Notes: generated from the letters alone by a model not told the origin. A stretch of 64,000 bases of DNA from Martinezella miluonensis (GCF_900094545.1 NZ_FMAH01000003.1:62001-126000); one strand, 5' to 3'; shown: positions 1 through 8,899, counted from the stretch's first letter. Numbers and translations: made by a program.

Positions 1-737
1 CCTGTTCTAGGGGTCGCAGGTCGCTGGCCGAGATAGAGCTCGGCGACGACAGGGTCGTTCCAGAGCTCGGAGGCCACGCCTTCATGCCTGTCCTTGCCTT
101 CAACGAGCACATAGGCGCGGTCGCCGATGGCAAGCGCCGCTTTGGCATTCTGTTCGACAAGCAGAATGGTGACGCCAGATTTGCGAATATCAGTCAGCAT
201 CTCGAAGACCATTGAGACGAATTTCGGGGAAAGACCCGCCGAGGGTTCATCGAGGACAAGAAGCTTCGGGTGAACGATGAGGGCACGCGCAACGGCGAGC
301 ATCTGCCGCTGTCCGCCGGAAAGATTGCCCGCCGCAATGCGGCGATGACGGGCGAGATCCGGAAAGGTCGCATACATTTCCTCAATGCGAGCGGGAACCT
401 CCTTCGGCTTCAGAATGCCGCCTGCCACCTTCAGATTGTCCTCGACGGACATCAGCGGGAAGACATTCTCCGTCTGCGGCACGAAGGCGAGGCCGAGCCG
501 CACCATGTTGTGCGCCGGCGCGCGGGTGATATCCTTGCCGGCCAGCTCCACCTTGCCGCTTTCGACCGGAACGAGACCGGCAATCGCCTTGATGAAGCTC
601 GATTTGCCGGCGCCGTTGGGGCCGAGGACGACGACGATCTCCTTTTCTGCCACGTCGATCGAGGCACCGCGCACGATCGGGACGCCGGGCTCGTAACCGG
701 CGACGAGATTGCGAACGCTCAAGACCGGTTCGCTCAT
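1..737 (-). CDS. livF: Branched-chain amino acid-type ABC transporter ATP-binding protein (LivF-like), partial at left edge
   Basis: ATP-hydrolysing subunit of a Liv-type (HAAT) importer, acting on the inner face of the membrane. The frame is open from the ATG at 737 to the window edge, about 245 codons, so nearly the whole protein (family about 235-245 residues) is present and only the stop is missing. The reverse strand reads a Walker A GPNGAGKSS, the ABC signature LSGGQRQM and a Walker B ending LDEPSAGL, all typical of LivF. Its ATG overlaps the livG stop by 4 bp, so the two are translationally coupled. The permease genes livH and livM are not in view and would be expected further left. 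The substrate is unknown; the divergent operon carrying the binding protein suggests it is not an ordinary amino acid. Confidence 0.93.
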   Translation of the reverse strand, partial: MSEPVLSVRNLVAGYEPGVPIVRGASIDVAEKEIVVVLGPNGAGKSSFIKAIAGLVPVESGKVELAGKDITRAPAHNMVRLGLAFVPQTENVFPLMSVEDNLKVAGGILKPKEVPARIEEMYATFPDLARHRRIAAGNLSGGQRQMLAVARALIVHPKLLVLDEPSAGLSPKFVSMVFEMLTDIRKSGVTILLVEQNAKAALAIGDRAYVLVEGKDRHEGVASELWNDPVVAELYLGQRPATPRT

Positions 738-1531
738 GCCGCGCCTCCAAGATAGGCTTCGATGACACGCGGATCGCGGGCAACCTCTTCCGGCGTACCC
801 TCGCAGAGAATCTGGCCACTCGCCATAACAAGCACGCGGTGACAAAGACGCGTCACCATATCGATATTGTGCTCGATGAGCAGAAAGGTGACGCCGCGCT
901 GATTGATATCGCGGATACGGTCGATGATCGTCTCGAGAAGCGTGGCGTTGACGCCGGCCGCCGGTTCGTCGAGCAGGATGAGGGCCGGGTCGGCCATCAT
1001 GACGCGGGCAAGCTCAAGAAGCTTGCGCTGGCCGCCTGACAATATTCTTGCAGGCTCATGCGTCAGGTGCGTCAGATGGACAAGCTCGAGCAGTTCCATC
1101 GCCTTTGCTTGAGCGACCCTTTCTTCAGCAGCCACTCTCCACGGACGCAGGAAATTCGACAATAGCCGCTCGCCGGCCTGGTTCTGCGCCGCAAGCATCA
1201 CATTGTCGAGGAGCGACAAGTTAGGGAAAGGCCGCGGGATCTGAAACGTCCGGCCGAGACCACGACCGATACGGCGATGCGCCGCCTCGCCCGCCACCGG
1301 CATGCCATTCAACGTGATTTCGCCGCTGCTGGGCGCAACGCTACCAGCCAGCAGATCGAACATCGTCGTCTTGCCGGCGCCATTGGGGCCAATGAGCCCG
1401 AGAATCTCGCCTCGCCGTACGTCGAACGAAACGTCGCCGACGGCGGTGATGCCGCCGAAACGGCGCACCACGTTCTTTGCGGTCAGAACCGGCCGGGCTT
1501 CCTCCCCATGCCGTTCAGTGGTCGTACTCAT
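734..1531 (-). CDS. livG: Branched-chain amino acid-type ABC transporter ATP-binding protein (LivG-like)
   Basis: Second ATPase of the same Liv-type importer, 265 residues. Walker A GPNGAGKTT lies at residues 48-56, followed by LSGGQRKLLELARVM and LILLDEPAAGVN; the C-terminus (GTPEEVARDPRVIEAYLGGAA) is the usual LivG tail. It is the first gene of a leftward operon and overlaps livF by 4 bp. It diverges from the gntR-type regulator gene at 1655, and a palindrome in the 123-bp gap may control both directions. An HAAT importer needs both ATPases, two permeases and a binding protein; here the candidate binding protein lies at 4769-6025 on the other strand. Confidence 0.94.
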   Translation of the reverse strand: MSTTTERHGEEARPVLTAKNVVRRFGGITAVGDVSFDVRRGEILGLIGPNGAGKTTMFDLLAGSVAPSSGEITLNGMPVAGEAAHRRIGRGLGRTFQIPRPFPNLSLLDNVMLAAQNQAGERLLSNFLRPWRVAAEERVAQAKAMELLELVHLTHLTHEPARILSGGQRKLLELARVMMADPALILLDEPAAGVNATLLETIIDRIRDINQRGVTFLLIEHNIDMVTRLCHRVLVMASGQILCEGTPEEVARDPRVIEAYLGGAA

Positions 1532-1583
1532 GAGATCCCTCTGGCCGGAAAGCGATCGTTGCCGCTTTCCTGATTATTTGATT

Positions 1584-1593
1584 TGTGATCACA
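1584..1593. promoter_or_regulatory. Candidate GntR-family operator between livG and the gntR-type gene
   Basis: TGTGATCACA is a perfect 10-bp palindrome, and the GATCAC half is repeated in direct orientation about 15 bp further on (1603-1608). FadR-type GntR regulators typically bind short palindromes of GT-N-AC form, which this fits. It sits in the 123-bp divergent gap, so one site could control both the importer ATPases and the rightward operon. The assignment is inference from position and symmetry. Confidence 0.4.
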
Positions 1594-1654
1594 CTTGCAT
1601 TGATCACGCTAATCAGCTTTAATCCACTCTGCAAGCCGAAAAAAGGGATTTCGA

Positions 1655-2389
1655 ATGCAAAAGGCCACCGCCGAGAAGAGCGATCCGATTGCCGCACAGC
1701 TTGCGCCCGTGGGCCGCGAAACGGTTCAGGACCGGGTCTATTCCGAGCTGCGCCGCGCGCTGATCGGCGGCCTGTTCGAGCCCAGCCAAGTGCTGACGAT
1801 CCGCGGCCTGGCTGATGCGCTAATGACCAGCACCATGCCGGTCCGCGAAGCACTCGGCCGGCTCATCACAGAGAAGGCACTGGAAGCGCTTCCCAACCGA
1901 TCCGTTCGCGTGCCCCCGATCACGCTCGAGCGCATGGATGATCTATTGCGCGCTCGTATCCTCATTGAGGGCGAGGCGATCGCCCTCGCCGCAACCCGTA
2001 TGAATTCGCGCCAGATCTCCATCATCGAGAGCATGCTCGGCGACTGGGATGAGATGCGCGCACTGAAGCACAAGAAGGACGTCGACCGCGAAGTCACGCT
2101 CAACCAGGCCTTTCATTTCGAGATCTACCGGGCCTGCGGCTCGGCCGTGCTGATCCCGATGATCGAAAGCCTGTGGCTGCAGTCCGGCCCCTGTATCCGT
2201 GTCGCCATCTACGCCTTCTCGGACGCGGGTGAGGTCGACACGGCCCATTATCACCGCACGATCGTCAAGGCGATCGCGGCACAAGATGCAAAGGAAGCGC
2301 GGGATGCACTGGTCGCAGACATCAGCCGGCCGTTTACCTTCCTGCGCAGCAAACTGGAAGCCGAAGCCAAGAGGGGTATGTCCGCATGA
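1655..2389 (+). CDS. GntR-family transcriptional regulator, FCD (FadR) subfamily
   Basis: 244 residues. An N-terminal winged helix (about residues 25-90, with the typical IRGLADALMTSTMPVREALGRL helix-turn-helix region) is followed by an all-helical FCD ligand domain (about 100-235). Family members bind small organic acids or related metabolites and usually repress the neighbouring catabolic operon. It is the first gene of a tightly packed rightward operon: its stop overlaps the next start by 4 bp, so regulator and enzymes are made together and autoregulation is likely. It diverges from livG. The inducer is presumably the substrate of the adjacent Liv-type importer, which the sequence does not identify. 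Confidence 0.92.
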   Translation: MQKATAEKSDPIAAQLAPVGRETVQDRVYSELRRALIGGLFEPSQVLTIRGLADALMTSTMPVREALGRLITEKALEALPNRSVRVPPITLERMDDLLRARILIEGEAIALAATRMNSRQISIIESMLGDWDEMRALKHKKDVDREVTLNQAFHFEIYRACGSAVLIPMIESLWLQSGPCIRVAIYAFSDAGEVDTAHYHRTIVKAIAAQDAKEARDALVADISRPFTFLRSKLEAEAKRGMSA

Positions 2390-2874
2390 GCCAACGCGCC
2401 ATCAAAATCTCCGAACCACGTTCTGGCCTCAGCGTCTTTGCGCCGCTACTGGATGCCAAGGCGCCCGACAATGTTGCCTTTCTCTGGACCTATCTGAGTG
2501 AACAACGCGTGGTCGGCGGCATTCACGCCATGTGGACCGGGCCGGAAATCTCCTGCCCTATACCGCCGGCACATCTGAAGGGCGCCTCCTATGCCGCAGC
2601 CCTGCCAGCCGAGAATGCGACGCTGACGCCGCAGCCCGGTGATATCGTGCTGAGCTATGTGCCGCCGCGCATGTGGGGCGGCAATCCCGACGCGATTTTC
2701 GATATCGGACTGTTCTATGGATCGGGCGCGCGCCTGCTGTTCCCGATCGGCTGGCTTGCCGGCAGCGTCGTTGCGCAAGTACGCGCAGAAGAACGCGAGC
2801 AATTCGCTGCAGCCTGCGGCGTCATCCGGCGCAACGGTGCCTGCGACGTCACATTCGAGCGCGCGGAGATCTGA
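2386..2874 (+). CDS. DUF3830 family protein (cyclophilin-like fold suspected), unknown function
   Basis: 162 residues, no signal peptide or membrane segment. The pattern AFLWTYLSEQ, then IHAMWTGPEISCPIP, then TPQPGDIVLSYVPP and a GARLLFPIGWL segment resembles the DUF3830 family, small proteins thought to have a cyclophilin-like barrel. I recognise the family from these conserved blocks, not from a search. The start overlaps the regulator stop by 4 bp. Its place between a GntR regulator, an aldo/keto reductase and a Liv-type binding protein suggests a part in catabolism or binding of the imported compound; no catalytic residues can be named. Confidence 0.7.
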   Translation: MSQRAIKISEPRSGLSVFAPLLDAKAPDNVAFLWTYLSEQRVVGGIHAMWTGPEISCPIPPAHLKGASYAAALPAENATLTPQPGDIVLSYVPPRMWGGNPDAIFDIGLFYGSGARLLFPIGWLAGSVVAQVRAEEREQFAAACGVIRRNGACDVTFERAEI

Positions 2875-2875
2875 G

Positions 2876-3229
2876 ATGACTGCTGAAGCCGATGACAGTT
2901 TCGAGCTTTTCGACCTCAGGGTCGAGGCCGTCATTCCAGAGGGCAAGCCGATCTACTGCGGCGCCAAAGCCGGCGACTATTTTGAACTCAAGGGCGAAAT
3001 GCTGTCCCTGCCATCAGGCCAGGGCTTTTCGATTTACTCCATTTCAGCCGTCCTGCCGCTGCTTGCGGCCAAGCAACGCCCAACCCACAAGAACGACTGG
3101 ATGACCTCAGACGCGGAAATCGCCTGCCCCGACCCGAACTGCGCAAGCAGACTGCGGATCGTCAGAACGGGGAAGCGGCGATTCAGCCATGCCGAAACGA
3201 CGGCCGTGCCGTTGCCTGAAGGAGAATGA
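2876..3229 (+). CDS. TIGR04076-like small protein, unknown function
   Basis: 117 residues, soluble. The start is the ATG at 2876, one base after the preceding stop codon. The sequence opens with a beta strand (FELFDLRVEAVI), then a glycine-rich GAKAGDYFELKGEM segment, a SIYSISAVLPLL helix, and near the end IACPDPNCASRLRIVRTG. This order (hydrophilic strand, GDxFE, helix with LPLL, CPDP motif) matches the TIGR04076 family as I remember it; the two cysteines in CPDPNC could bind metal. It forms a translationally coupled pair with the DUF3830 gene. No function is assigned to the family, and the operon context offers only a link to uptake and reduction of an unknown substrate. Confidence 0.65.
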   Translation: MTAEADDSFELFDLRVEAVIPEGKPIYCGAKAGDYFELKGEMLSLPSGQGFSIYSISAVLPLLAAKQRPTHKNDWMTSDAEIACPDPNCASRLRIVRTGKRRFSHAETTAVPLPEGE

Positions 3230-3234
3230 ACCGC

Positions 3235-4290
3235 ATGACCGCCAAGACTTTTGAGCTCAGCCCTGGATACAAGATTTCACGCGTCATCCGCGGTGGCTGG
3301 CAGCTTGCCGGAGGACACGGCACCATCGATAGCGCCCAGGCCGTGACCGACCTGATCGCCGCCTTCGACGTTGGCATTCGGACCTATGATTGCGCTGACA
3401 TCTATACGGGCGTCGAGGAGTTGATCGGCGAAGCGCGCGAACGGCTTCGCAACAAGCGCGGCGCCGAAGCTGCAAGCGCGATGAAGGTGCATACGAAGCT
3501 CGTGCCTGATCTGGAGAAGCTCGCAACGATCAGCCGCGACTATATTCGCGGCATCGTCGACAAGTCGCTGCGCAAACTGAAGACCGAGCAACTCGATCTG
3601 GTCCAGTTTCACTGGTGGGATTATTCCCTGACGGGCTATCTCGAGGCCCTGAGCTGGCTCGATGAAATGCGCCGCGAAGGCAAGGTGCGCAATGTCGGCA
3701 CGACGAATTTCGACACGCCGCATATTGCTGAGATCCTCACCGCTGGCATCCCTCTGGTCAGTCAGCAGCTGCAGTATTCGGTTCTAGACCAACGCCCAAC
3801 GCATGGGCTCGCGCAACTGGCAGCCAAAAACGACGTCAAATTCCTCTGCTACGGCTCGGTGGCCGGCGGTTTCCTGAGCGACAAATGGCTGGGGCAGCCT
3901 GAACCGGACATGCCACTCGAAAACCGCTCTCTGGTCAAATACAAGCTGATCATCGATGACTTCGGCGGCTGGGACTTGTTCCAATCGCTGCTCGGCGTGT
4001 TGAAGGCCATCGGCGATCGCCATGGCGTCGATATCGCCACGATCGCCAGCGCCTGGGTGCTGGAACAGCCGCAGGTCGCCGCCGTCATCGTCGGCGCCCG
4101 CAATCAGGCGCATGCGCTCGCTAATGCCAAGATCATGGATATTGCATTCTCGGATGAAGACCGCCAGCAGATCGCCGGCATCATCAGTCAAGGTCCGGGT
4201 CTGCAGGGCGACGTCTATACGCTGGAGCGCGACCGCACCGGCAGACACGGTTCGATCATGCACTACAACCTCAATGCGGGGAAGGTATGA
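3235..4290 (+). CDS. Aldo/keto reductase family oxidoreductase
   Basis: 351 residues, an (alpha/beta)8-barrel NADPH-type oxidoreductase. The catalytic tetrad is visible as Asp52, Tyr57 (YDCADIY), Lys88 (VHTKLV) and His126 (QFHWWD). The ATG at 3235 is preferred because GAAGGAG (3218-3224) is 10 bases upstream; the in-frame ATG at 3226 lies too close to that site, though it overlaps the previous stop. Long aldo/keto reductases of this kind act on sugars, sugar acids or pyridoxal-like aldehydes, and the exact substrate cannot be read. It overlaps the next gene by 4 bp. It is the clearest enzyme of the operon and probably carries out the first reduction or oxidation of the imported compound. Confidence 0.9.
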   Translation: MTAKTFELSPGYKISRVIRGGWQLAGGHGTIDSAQAVTDLIAAFDVGIRTYDCADIYTGVEELIGEARERLRNKRGAEAASAMKVHTKLVPDLEKLATISRDYIRGIVDKSLRKLKTEQLDLVQFHWWDYSLTGYLEALSWLDEMRREGKVRNVGTTNFDTPHIAEILTAGIPLVSQQLQYSVLDQRPTHGLAQLAAKNDVKFLCYGSVAGGFLSDKWLGQPEPDMPLENRSLVKYKLIIDDFGGWDLFQSLLGVLKAIGDRHGVDIATIASAWVLEQPQVAAVIVGARNQAHALANAKIMDIAFSDEDRQQIAGIISQGPGLQGDVYTLERDRTGRHGSIMHYNLNAGKV

Positions 4291-4739
4291 GCCAGGAATC
4301 GCCCCTCTTTCGGAAGGCCAGCGCCGAGGTCATTGATTTCCATCGCTTCTTCGAAGCCTGGTACGACGCGGCAACCGCCGACGACACCGATTTCAGCCGC
4401 TGCGAGCGCGCCTTCGGTCAAGCTTTTCACATGATCCCGCCGACCGGCCGCATCTTCGGCCGCGCTGAAACCATCGAGCTGATCCGGGCAAACCGGGCGA
4501 GCTTTCATGGCGATTTCACCATCGAGATTTCGGATATCCGCGTGAGCTTCGAAACCGAGGACGTTATTGTCCTGGCCTATGTCGAAGCCCAGTCCCGCGC
4601 CGGCACATATAGCCGTCGTCAGGCGAGCGCGCTTTTCACCGCAAGTTCATCGGCGCCCAACGGCGTCGAATGGCAGCATCTGCATGAAACCTGGCTGCAG
4701 ATGCCGGAGACCCGACAGGTTCCTAAAAACCAGAAATGA
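4287..4739 (+). CDS. SnoaL/DUF4440-like NTF2-fold protein
   Basis: 150 residues, cytoplasmic. The pattern of an N-terminal helix (FHRFFEAWYDAA), RIFGRAETIELIRANRASFHGDFTIEISDIRVS and VEWQHLHETWLQM is that of small NTF2-like proteins (SnoaL, DUF4440), cone-shaped barrels that bind or isomerise small molecules. The start ATG overlaps the aldo/keto reductase stop by 4 bp. The specific function is unknown; co-translation with the reductase suggests that it acts on the same intermediate or its product. Confidence 0.7.
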   Translation: MSQESPLFRKASAEVIDFHRFFEAWYDAATADDTDFSRCERAFGQAFHMIPPTGRIFGRAETIELIRANRASFHGDFTIEISDIRVSFETEDVIVLAYVEAQSRAGTYSRRQASALFTASSSAPNGVEWQHLHETWLQMPETRQVPKNQK

Positions 4740-4768
4740 AAATCGTTGACCGAACAAGGGGAACAAAG

Positions 4769-6025
4769 ATGAAGAAGACGATATTTCAAATCACCGCGGC
4801 TCTGGCCCTTCTGGCCGCAGCCGGTGCTGCCAATGCCGCCGACTGCAAGGTAACGGTCGGCCTCGTGATGGAACTGACCGGCCCCGCCGGCGAATATGGC
4901 CAGGCAGGCGCGAAATCAGTCGAGATGGCCTTTCGCGACATCAACGCCGCCGGCGGCGTTCATGGCTGCGATCTGGCAACAGATACCCGTGACAGCCAGA
5001 GCCAGGGCAATGTCGCCGTCGACGCCGCCACTCAGCTCGTGCAGGTCAAGAAAGTGCCGGCCATCATCGGCGGCATCATTTCCTCGGTGACGATCCCGAT
5101 CCTGACCTCGGTCACCGCACCGGCCAAGATCGTTCAGGTGTCGCCGGCCGCCTCCTCGCCGACGCTGACTTCTCTCGGCCGAGACGGGAAGACCAACGGC
5201 ATCTTCTTCCGGACCATCACTTCGGATTCGCTGCAGGGCATCGCGGCGGCCAAATATGCGATCGACAAGGGCTTCAAGAAGCTGGCGATCATCCACGTCA
5301 ACAACGATTTCGGCGTCAACATGGTCGCCGAATTCTCAAAGGCCTATAAGGCGCTCGGCGGCACGATCGTCTCGACGACGCCTTACAATGAGAAGCAGTC
5401 GAGCTACGCATCGGAAGTCACCGCCGGCATGGCTGGCAGCCCGGATGGCCTCTATCTCGTCAGCACGCCGGTCGACGGCGCGACCATCGCCCGCACCTGG
5501 ATCTCGCAGGGCGGGCCGCAGAAGTTCCTGCTCAATGACGGCATGAACAGCCCGGACTTCATCGATTCCGTTGGAGCCGACTACCTCAAGGAAGCCTACG
5601 GCACTTCGTCCGGCACGACGCCGACGCCGTCGACCGACTACTTCAACAAGAACTACAAGACGTTCTCCGGCATCGAGCCTTCCAATCCAGCCGCAGACCG
5701 CGCCTATGATGCCGGCGCGATCGTCGGTCTTGCTCTGGCCATTACCGGCAACGACACCTCCAAGCTGAAGGAGGCGATCTTTAAGGTCGTCGACCCTAAG
5801 GGCACGCCGATCTATGCCGGCAAGGAAGAGTTCACCAAGGCTCTCGGCCTGATCAAGGAAGGCAAGCCGATCCGCTACGAAGGCGTCATCGGGCCGGTTT
5901 CCTTCGATCAATATGGCGATATCACCGGTCCCTTCCGCCTTTGGAAGATCGCCGACGGCAAGGTTACGACCGATGGCGAGCTGAAGATGGAAGACGTCTC
6001 GGCTCTCAAGGACAAGATCAAGTAA
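4769..6025 (+). CDS. Periplasmic substrate-binding protein of a Liv-type ABC importer (LivJ-like)
   Basis: 418 residues. The ATG at 4769 has a purine-rich AAGGGGAACAAAG upstream and begins directly with a Sec signal peptide (MKKTIFQITAALALLAAAGAANA, cleavage near residue 23). The mature part starts with the canonical KVTVGLVMELTGPAGEYGQAGAKSVEMAF segment of the type I periplasmic binding fold (Peripla_BP_6). Only 29 bp separate it from the previous gene. It is the binding protein expected for the divergently encoded LivG/LivF ATPases, so importer and catabolic genes share one control region. A stem-loop follows at 6050-6077. The ligand is unknown. Confidence 0.92.
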   Translation: MKKTIFQITAALALLAAAGAANAADCKVTVGLVMELTGPAGEYGQAGAKSVEMAFRDINAAGGVHGCDLATDTRDSQSQGNVAVDAATQLVQVKKVPAIIGGIISSVTIPILTSVTAPAKIVQVSPAASSPTLTSLGRDGKTNGIFFRTITSDSLQGIAAAKYAIDKGFKKLAIIHVNNDFGVNMVAEFSKAYKALGGTIVSTTPYNEKQSSYASEVTAGMAGSPDGLYLVSTPVDGATIARTWISQGGPQKFLLNDGMNSPDFIDSVGADYLKEAYGTSSGTTPTPSTDYFNKNYKTFSGIEPSNPAADRAYDAGAIVGLALAITGNDTSKLKEAIFKVVDPKGTPIYAGKEEFTKALGLIKEGKPIRYEGVIGPVSFDQYGDITGPFRLWKIADGKVTTDGELKMEDVSALKDKIK

Positions 6026-6049
6026 ACAGTAATTCTACTCTGAAAAACT

Positions 6050-6077
6050 GCGAGGCGCACCGATCGGCGCGCCTCGC
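6050..6077 (+). terminator. Stem-loop terminator after the livJ-like gene
   Basis: GCGAGGCGC (6050-6058) pairs perfectly with GCGCCTCGC (6069-6077) across a 10-base loop, 24 bp after the stop codon. There is no long T run, which is common for alphaproteobacterial terminators. It would separate the operon from the FAD oxidoreductase gene. Confidence 0.6.
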
Positions 6078-6160
6078 GTGAAAACATCCTGGCGCAACCC
6101 CATCAGCGGCTGACCTGTCGTGATAGCCATCTGGCATAGTTATTGAGAGATCGTCCGCTG

Positions 6161-7459
6161 ATGCCCAGCAGTGCTGCCCGCCCCACCAACCCGACCTTGT
6201 GGACGTTGACGGCCGGCCCTGCCCCCGAACTTTCGCGTGACCCGCCTTCCCGTTGCGACGTCGTTGTGATCGGCGGCGGCTTCACCGGCCTGACCGCAGC
6301 CCTTCATCTTGCCCGCGCCGGCCGCTCGGTCACGGTCATCGAGGCCGGGCGATTGGGCGCAGGTGCGAGCGGCATGAACGCCGGCTTCGTGGTTCCGAAT
6401 TTCGCCAAAGTCGACCCGGCTACTGTTCGCCGGAAGCTCGCGCGCGATAAGGCCGACGCCCTGCTGTCACTCGTCGGCGCGGGCGCCGACCAGGTCTTTG
6501 CGACCATTGCAGAGGAGAATATTTCCTGCGACGCCGCGCAGACCGGCTGGCTGCAGCCAGCCTATGGCGACGACATGGCAATGATCCTGCGCCAGCGGGC
6601 AAAGGATTGGGCGGAACTCGGCCGACCGGTCGAGTTTCTCAACGCCGGCGCTATCCGAGCCGAAACGGGCATGGACATCTACTCAGGAGGATTGCTCGAC
6701 CATTCCGGCGGCACCATCCATCCATTGAATTATCTCTACGGTCTTGTGCGCGCGGCAACGCAGCGCGGCGGTGTAATCCGCGAGAACAGCACAGTCGGGC
6801 GCGTCGTACGAGATGGCGGCGGCTGGCGCGTCGGCTTCGCGGATCACGAAATCGAGACGAATGCTGTTATTCTCGCCACCAACGCCTTTACCGACGGCAT
6901 AGCCTCGCGCATGGGCCGAACCGGCGTGCCGCTCAGGGTCTATCAGGTGGCAACGAAGCCTATCGATGCCGAGACCGTTGCGCGCATCGCACCGCATCGG
7001 CGTCCCGTCGGCGATACGCGCTCCAACCTTTTCACCTACCGGCTCGATCGCAACAACAGGCTGATCAGCGGCGGCATGGCGATCAATCCGATCGGCGCCT
7101 TCGAGCGTGTCGGCCGCGCCGTCGTCGACCGGCTCGTATTCGAGCTCCGATTGCCGCGCCATCCGGATATCGAGATCGTCTGGACCGGAACGGCAATCAT
7201 GACGCCGGATTTCCTGCCGCGCCTCTATCGGTTCGGCGAAGGTTTCTTCGGAGGTATCGGCTGTAACGGCCGCGGCATAGCCATGACGGCGCAACTCGGC
7301 CGGACCCTTGCGAGACTGGCACTGGGCGAACCGATGGAGTCTCTGCCGATCCCGCTCCAATCGAGCCGACCGCTGCCGTTTCATGGGTTCACGCCCTTCG
7401 TCGCATCGCTTGCTCTGGCGCATGCCCGCTTTGAAGACTGGCGTACCGGACGCCGTTAG
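6161..7459 (+). CDS. FAD-dependent oxidoreductase (DAO/DadA-PuuB type)
   Basis: 432 residues from the ATG at 6161 (GAGAGA upstream; a TTG at 6143 is an alternative). The N-terminal dinucleotide-binding motif VVIGGGFTGLTAALHLARAG spans residues 34-54. A substrate domain with DHSGGTIHPLNYLYGLVRAA and a C-terminal FAD-binding GIGCNGRGIAMTAQLG segment follow. This is the DAO superfamily that oxidises amines, amino acids or N-methyl compounds with release of hydrogen peroxide; specificity is not visible. It follows a likely terminator but keeps the direction of the operon upstream, so it may act on the same imported compound. No signal peptide, hence cytoplasmic. Confidence 0.88.
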   Translation: MPSSAARPTNPTLWTLTAGPAPELSRDPPSRCDVVVIGGGFTGLTAALHLARAGRSVTVIEAGRLGAGASGMNAGFVVPNFAKVDPATVRRKLARDKADALLSLVGAGADQVFATIAEENISCDAAQTGWLQPAYGDDMAMILRQRAKDWAELGRPVEFLNAGAIRAETGMDIYSGGLLDHSGGTIHPLNYLYGLVRAATQRGGVIRENSTVGRVVRDGGGWRVGFADHEIETNAVILATNAFTDGIASRMGRTGVPLRVYQVATKPIDAETVARIAPHRRPVGDTRSNLFTYRLDRNNRLISGGMAINPIGAFERVGRAVVDRLVFELRLPRHPDIEIVWTGTAIMTPDFLPRLYRFGEGFFGGIGCNGRGIAMTAQLGRTLARLALGEPMESLPIPLQSSRPLPFHGFTPFVASLALAHARFEDWRTGRR

Positions 7460-7621
7460 CGGGCAAGCGGAGCCAATCATCAATCATGTCGGCAGCAATT
7501 GCCCATTAAGTCTATAGATAAAGAAATTAAGAAGCGGCCGCATCCGCAAAAACGAAATGCCTTTTCTCGCGACTGGGCTTTGAATGCTGCATCGTGCGCG
7601 AAATGAAATCGGAGCCCGCCC

Positions 7622-8839
7622 ATGAACGCGCAATTGCATCACATCAACACCAAGCAGCCTGAGGCGGCCTTGCTTGAGAGCGAGCAACATGCGCTCGCCG
7701 TCGCGCAGGAGTTTGCCGCACGCTTTGCCGCGACCGCCTCGGAGCGAGACAGCGAAAGGCTGCTTCCGTTTGACGAGATGGATGCGCTATCGCAATCCGG
7801 CCTGCTCGCGATTACCGTCCCGGAAGAATATGGCGGGCTGGACGTTTCGAATGCAACGCTGGCAGAGATCACCGCGATCCTGGCGCAGGCCGATGGTTCG
7901 ATCGGGCAGATCCCGCAGAACCATTTCTATATTCTCGAGGCTCTGCGCATCGACGGTTCTGAAGATCAGAAGCGCTACTTCTTCAGTCGCGCTTTGGCGG
8001 GCGATCGTTTCGGCAATGCGCTGTCCGAGCGCGGCACGAAAACAGTCGGGCACTACAATACCCGCATCACTCGCGACGGTCCCGGCTATCGTATCAATGG
8101 CCGCAAGTTCTATTCGACAGGCGTTCTCTTTGCCGATTGGATCACCGTCTTCGCGCTGGATGAGGCCGATAAGCTGGTCATGGCTTTCGTTCCAAAGGGT
8201 ACTGAAGGTGTCGAAATCGTCGATGACTGGGATGGTTTCGGGCAACGCACCACCGGTAGCGGCACCACGGTCCTCAACAATATCTATGTGAACGCCGACC
8301 ATGTCGTCCTCCACCACAAGGGCTTCGAGCGGCCGTCGACGATCGGCTCGGTCGGTCAGATCATCCATGCCGGCATCGATCTCGGCATTGCCAGAGCCGC
8401 CTTTGCCGAGACGCTGGATTTCGTGAAGGCCAAGGCGCGTCCCTGGATGGATAGCGGCGTCGAGCGCGCTAGCGACGATCCGCTGACAATCGCCAAGATC
8501 GGCCAGATCGCCATCCGGCTGGAAGCGGCAACCGCGACCATCGAGCGTGCCGGACGCAAGGTCGATGCGGCGCAGGTCGAAACGACGGAGAAGAGAGTGG
8601 TCGAGGCAACGCTGGCCGTTGCGGCCGCCAAGGTGCTGACGACGGAAATCGCCATCGAGGCGACGAATACGCTGTTCGAACTGGCCGGAACGGCCTCGGT
8701 CAAGCTCGACCTCAATCTCGATCGCCACTGGCGCAATGCCCGTACACATACATTGCACGACCCCGTCCGCTGGAAATATCACGTCGTCGGCAACTATCAC
8801 CTGAACGACGTCATCCCGCCGAAGAACGGCGCGCTCTGA
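7622..8839 (+). CDS. SfnB-family (acyl-CoA dehydrogenase-like) sulfur-acquisition oxidoreductase
   Basis: 405 residues with the acyl-CoA dehydrogenase fold throughout (N-terminal helices 1-130, middle beta domain about 135-235, C-terminal helical bundle 240-395). Signature segments are TVPEEYGGLDV, RTTGSGTTVLNNIYV and the C-terminal RHWRNARTHTLHDPVRWKYHVVG, characteristic of SfnB and the flavin monooxygenases DszC/SnaC rather than true acyl-CoA dehydrogenases. Such enzymes use reduced flavin to oxidise organosulfur compounds (methyl sulfones, thiophenes) under sulfate limitation. It stands alone on the plus strand ahead of the convergent permease gene; a paralogue lies at 10597-11802. No flavin reductase is seen in the window. 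Confidence 0.87.
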   Translation: MNAQLHHINTKQPEAALLESEQHALAVAQEFAARFAATASERDSERLLPFDEMDALSQSGLLAITVPEEYGGLDVSNATLAEITAILAQADGSIGQIPQNHFYILEALRIDGSEDQKRYFFSRALAGDRFGNALSERGTKTVGHYNTRITRDGPGYRINGRKFYSTGVLFADWITVFALDEADKLVMAFVPKGTEGVEIVDDWDGFGQRTTGSGTTVLNNIYVNADHVVLHHKGFERPSTIGSVGQIIHAGIDLGIARAAFAETLDFVKAKARPWMDSGVERASDDPLTIAKIGQIAIRLEAATATIERAGRKVDAAQVETTEKRVVEATLAVAAAKVLTTEIAIEATNTLFELAGTASVKLDLNLDRHWRNARTHTLHDPVRWKYHVVGNYHLNDVIPPKNGAL

Positions 8840-8899
8840 CGGAGACCTAAACGAGGCCTCGCCGACCGGCAGGAATGAATGGCCATCGGCATGAGAAAA

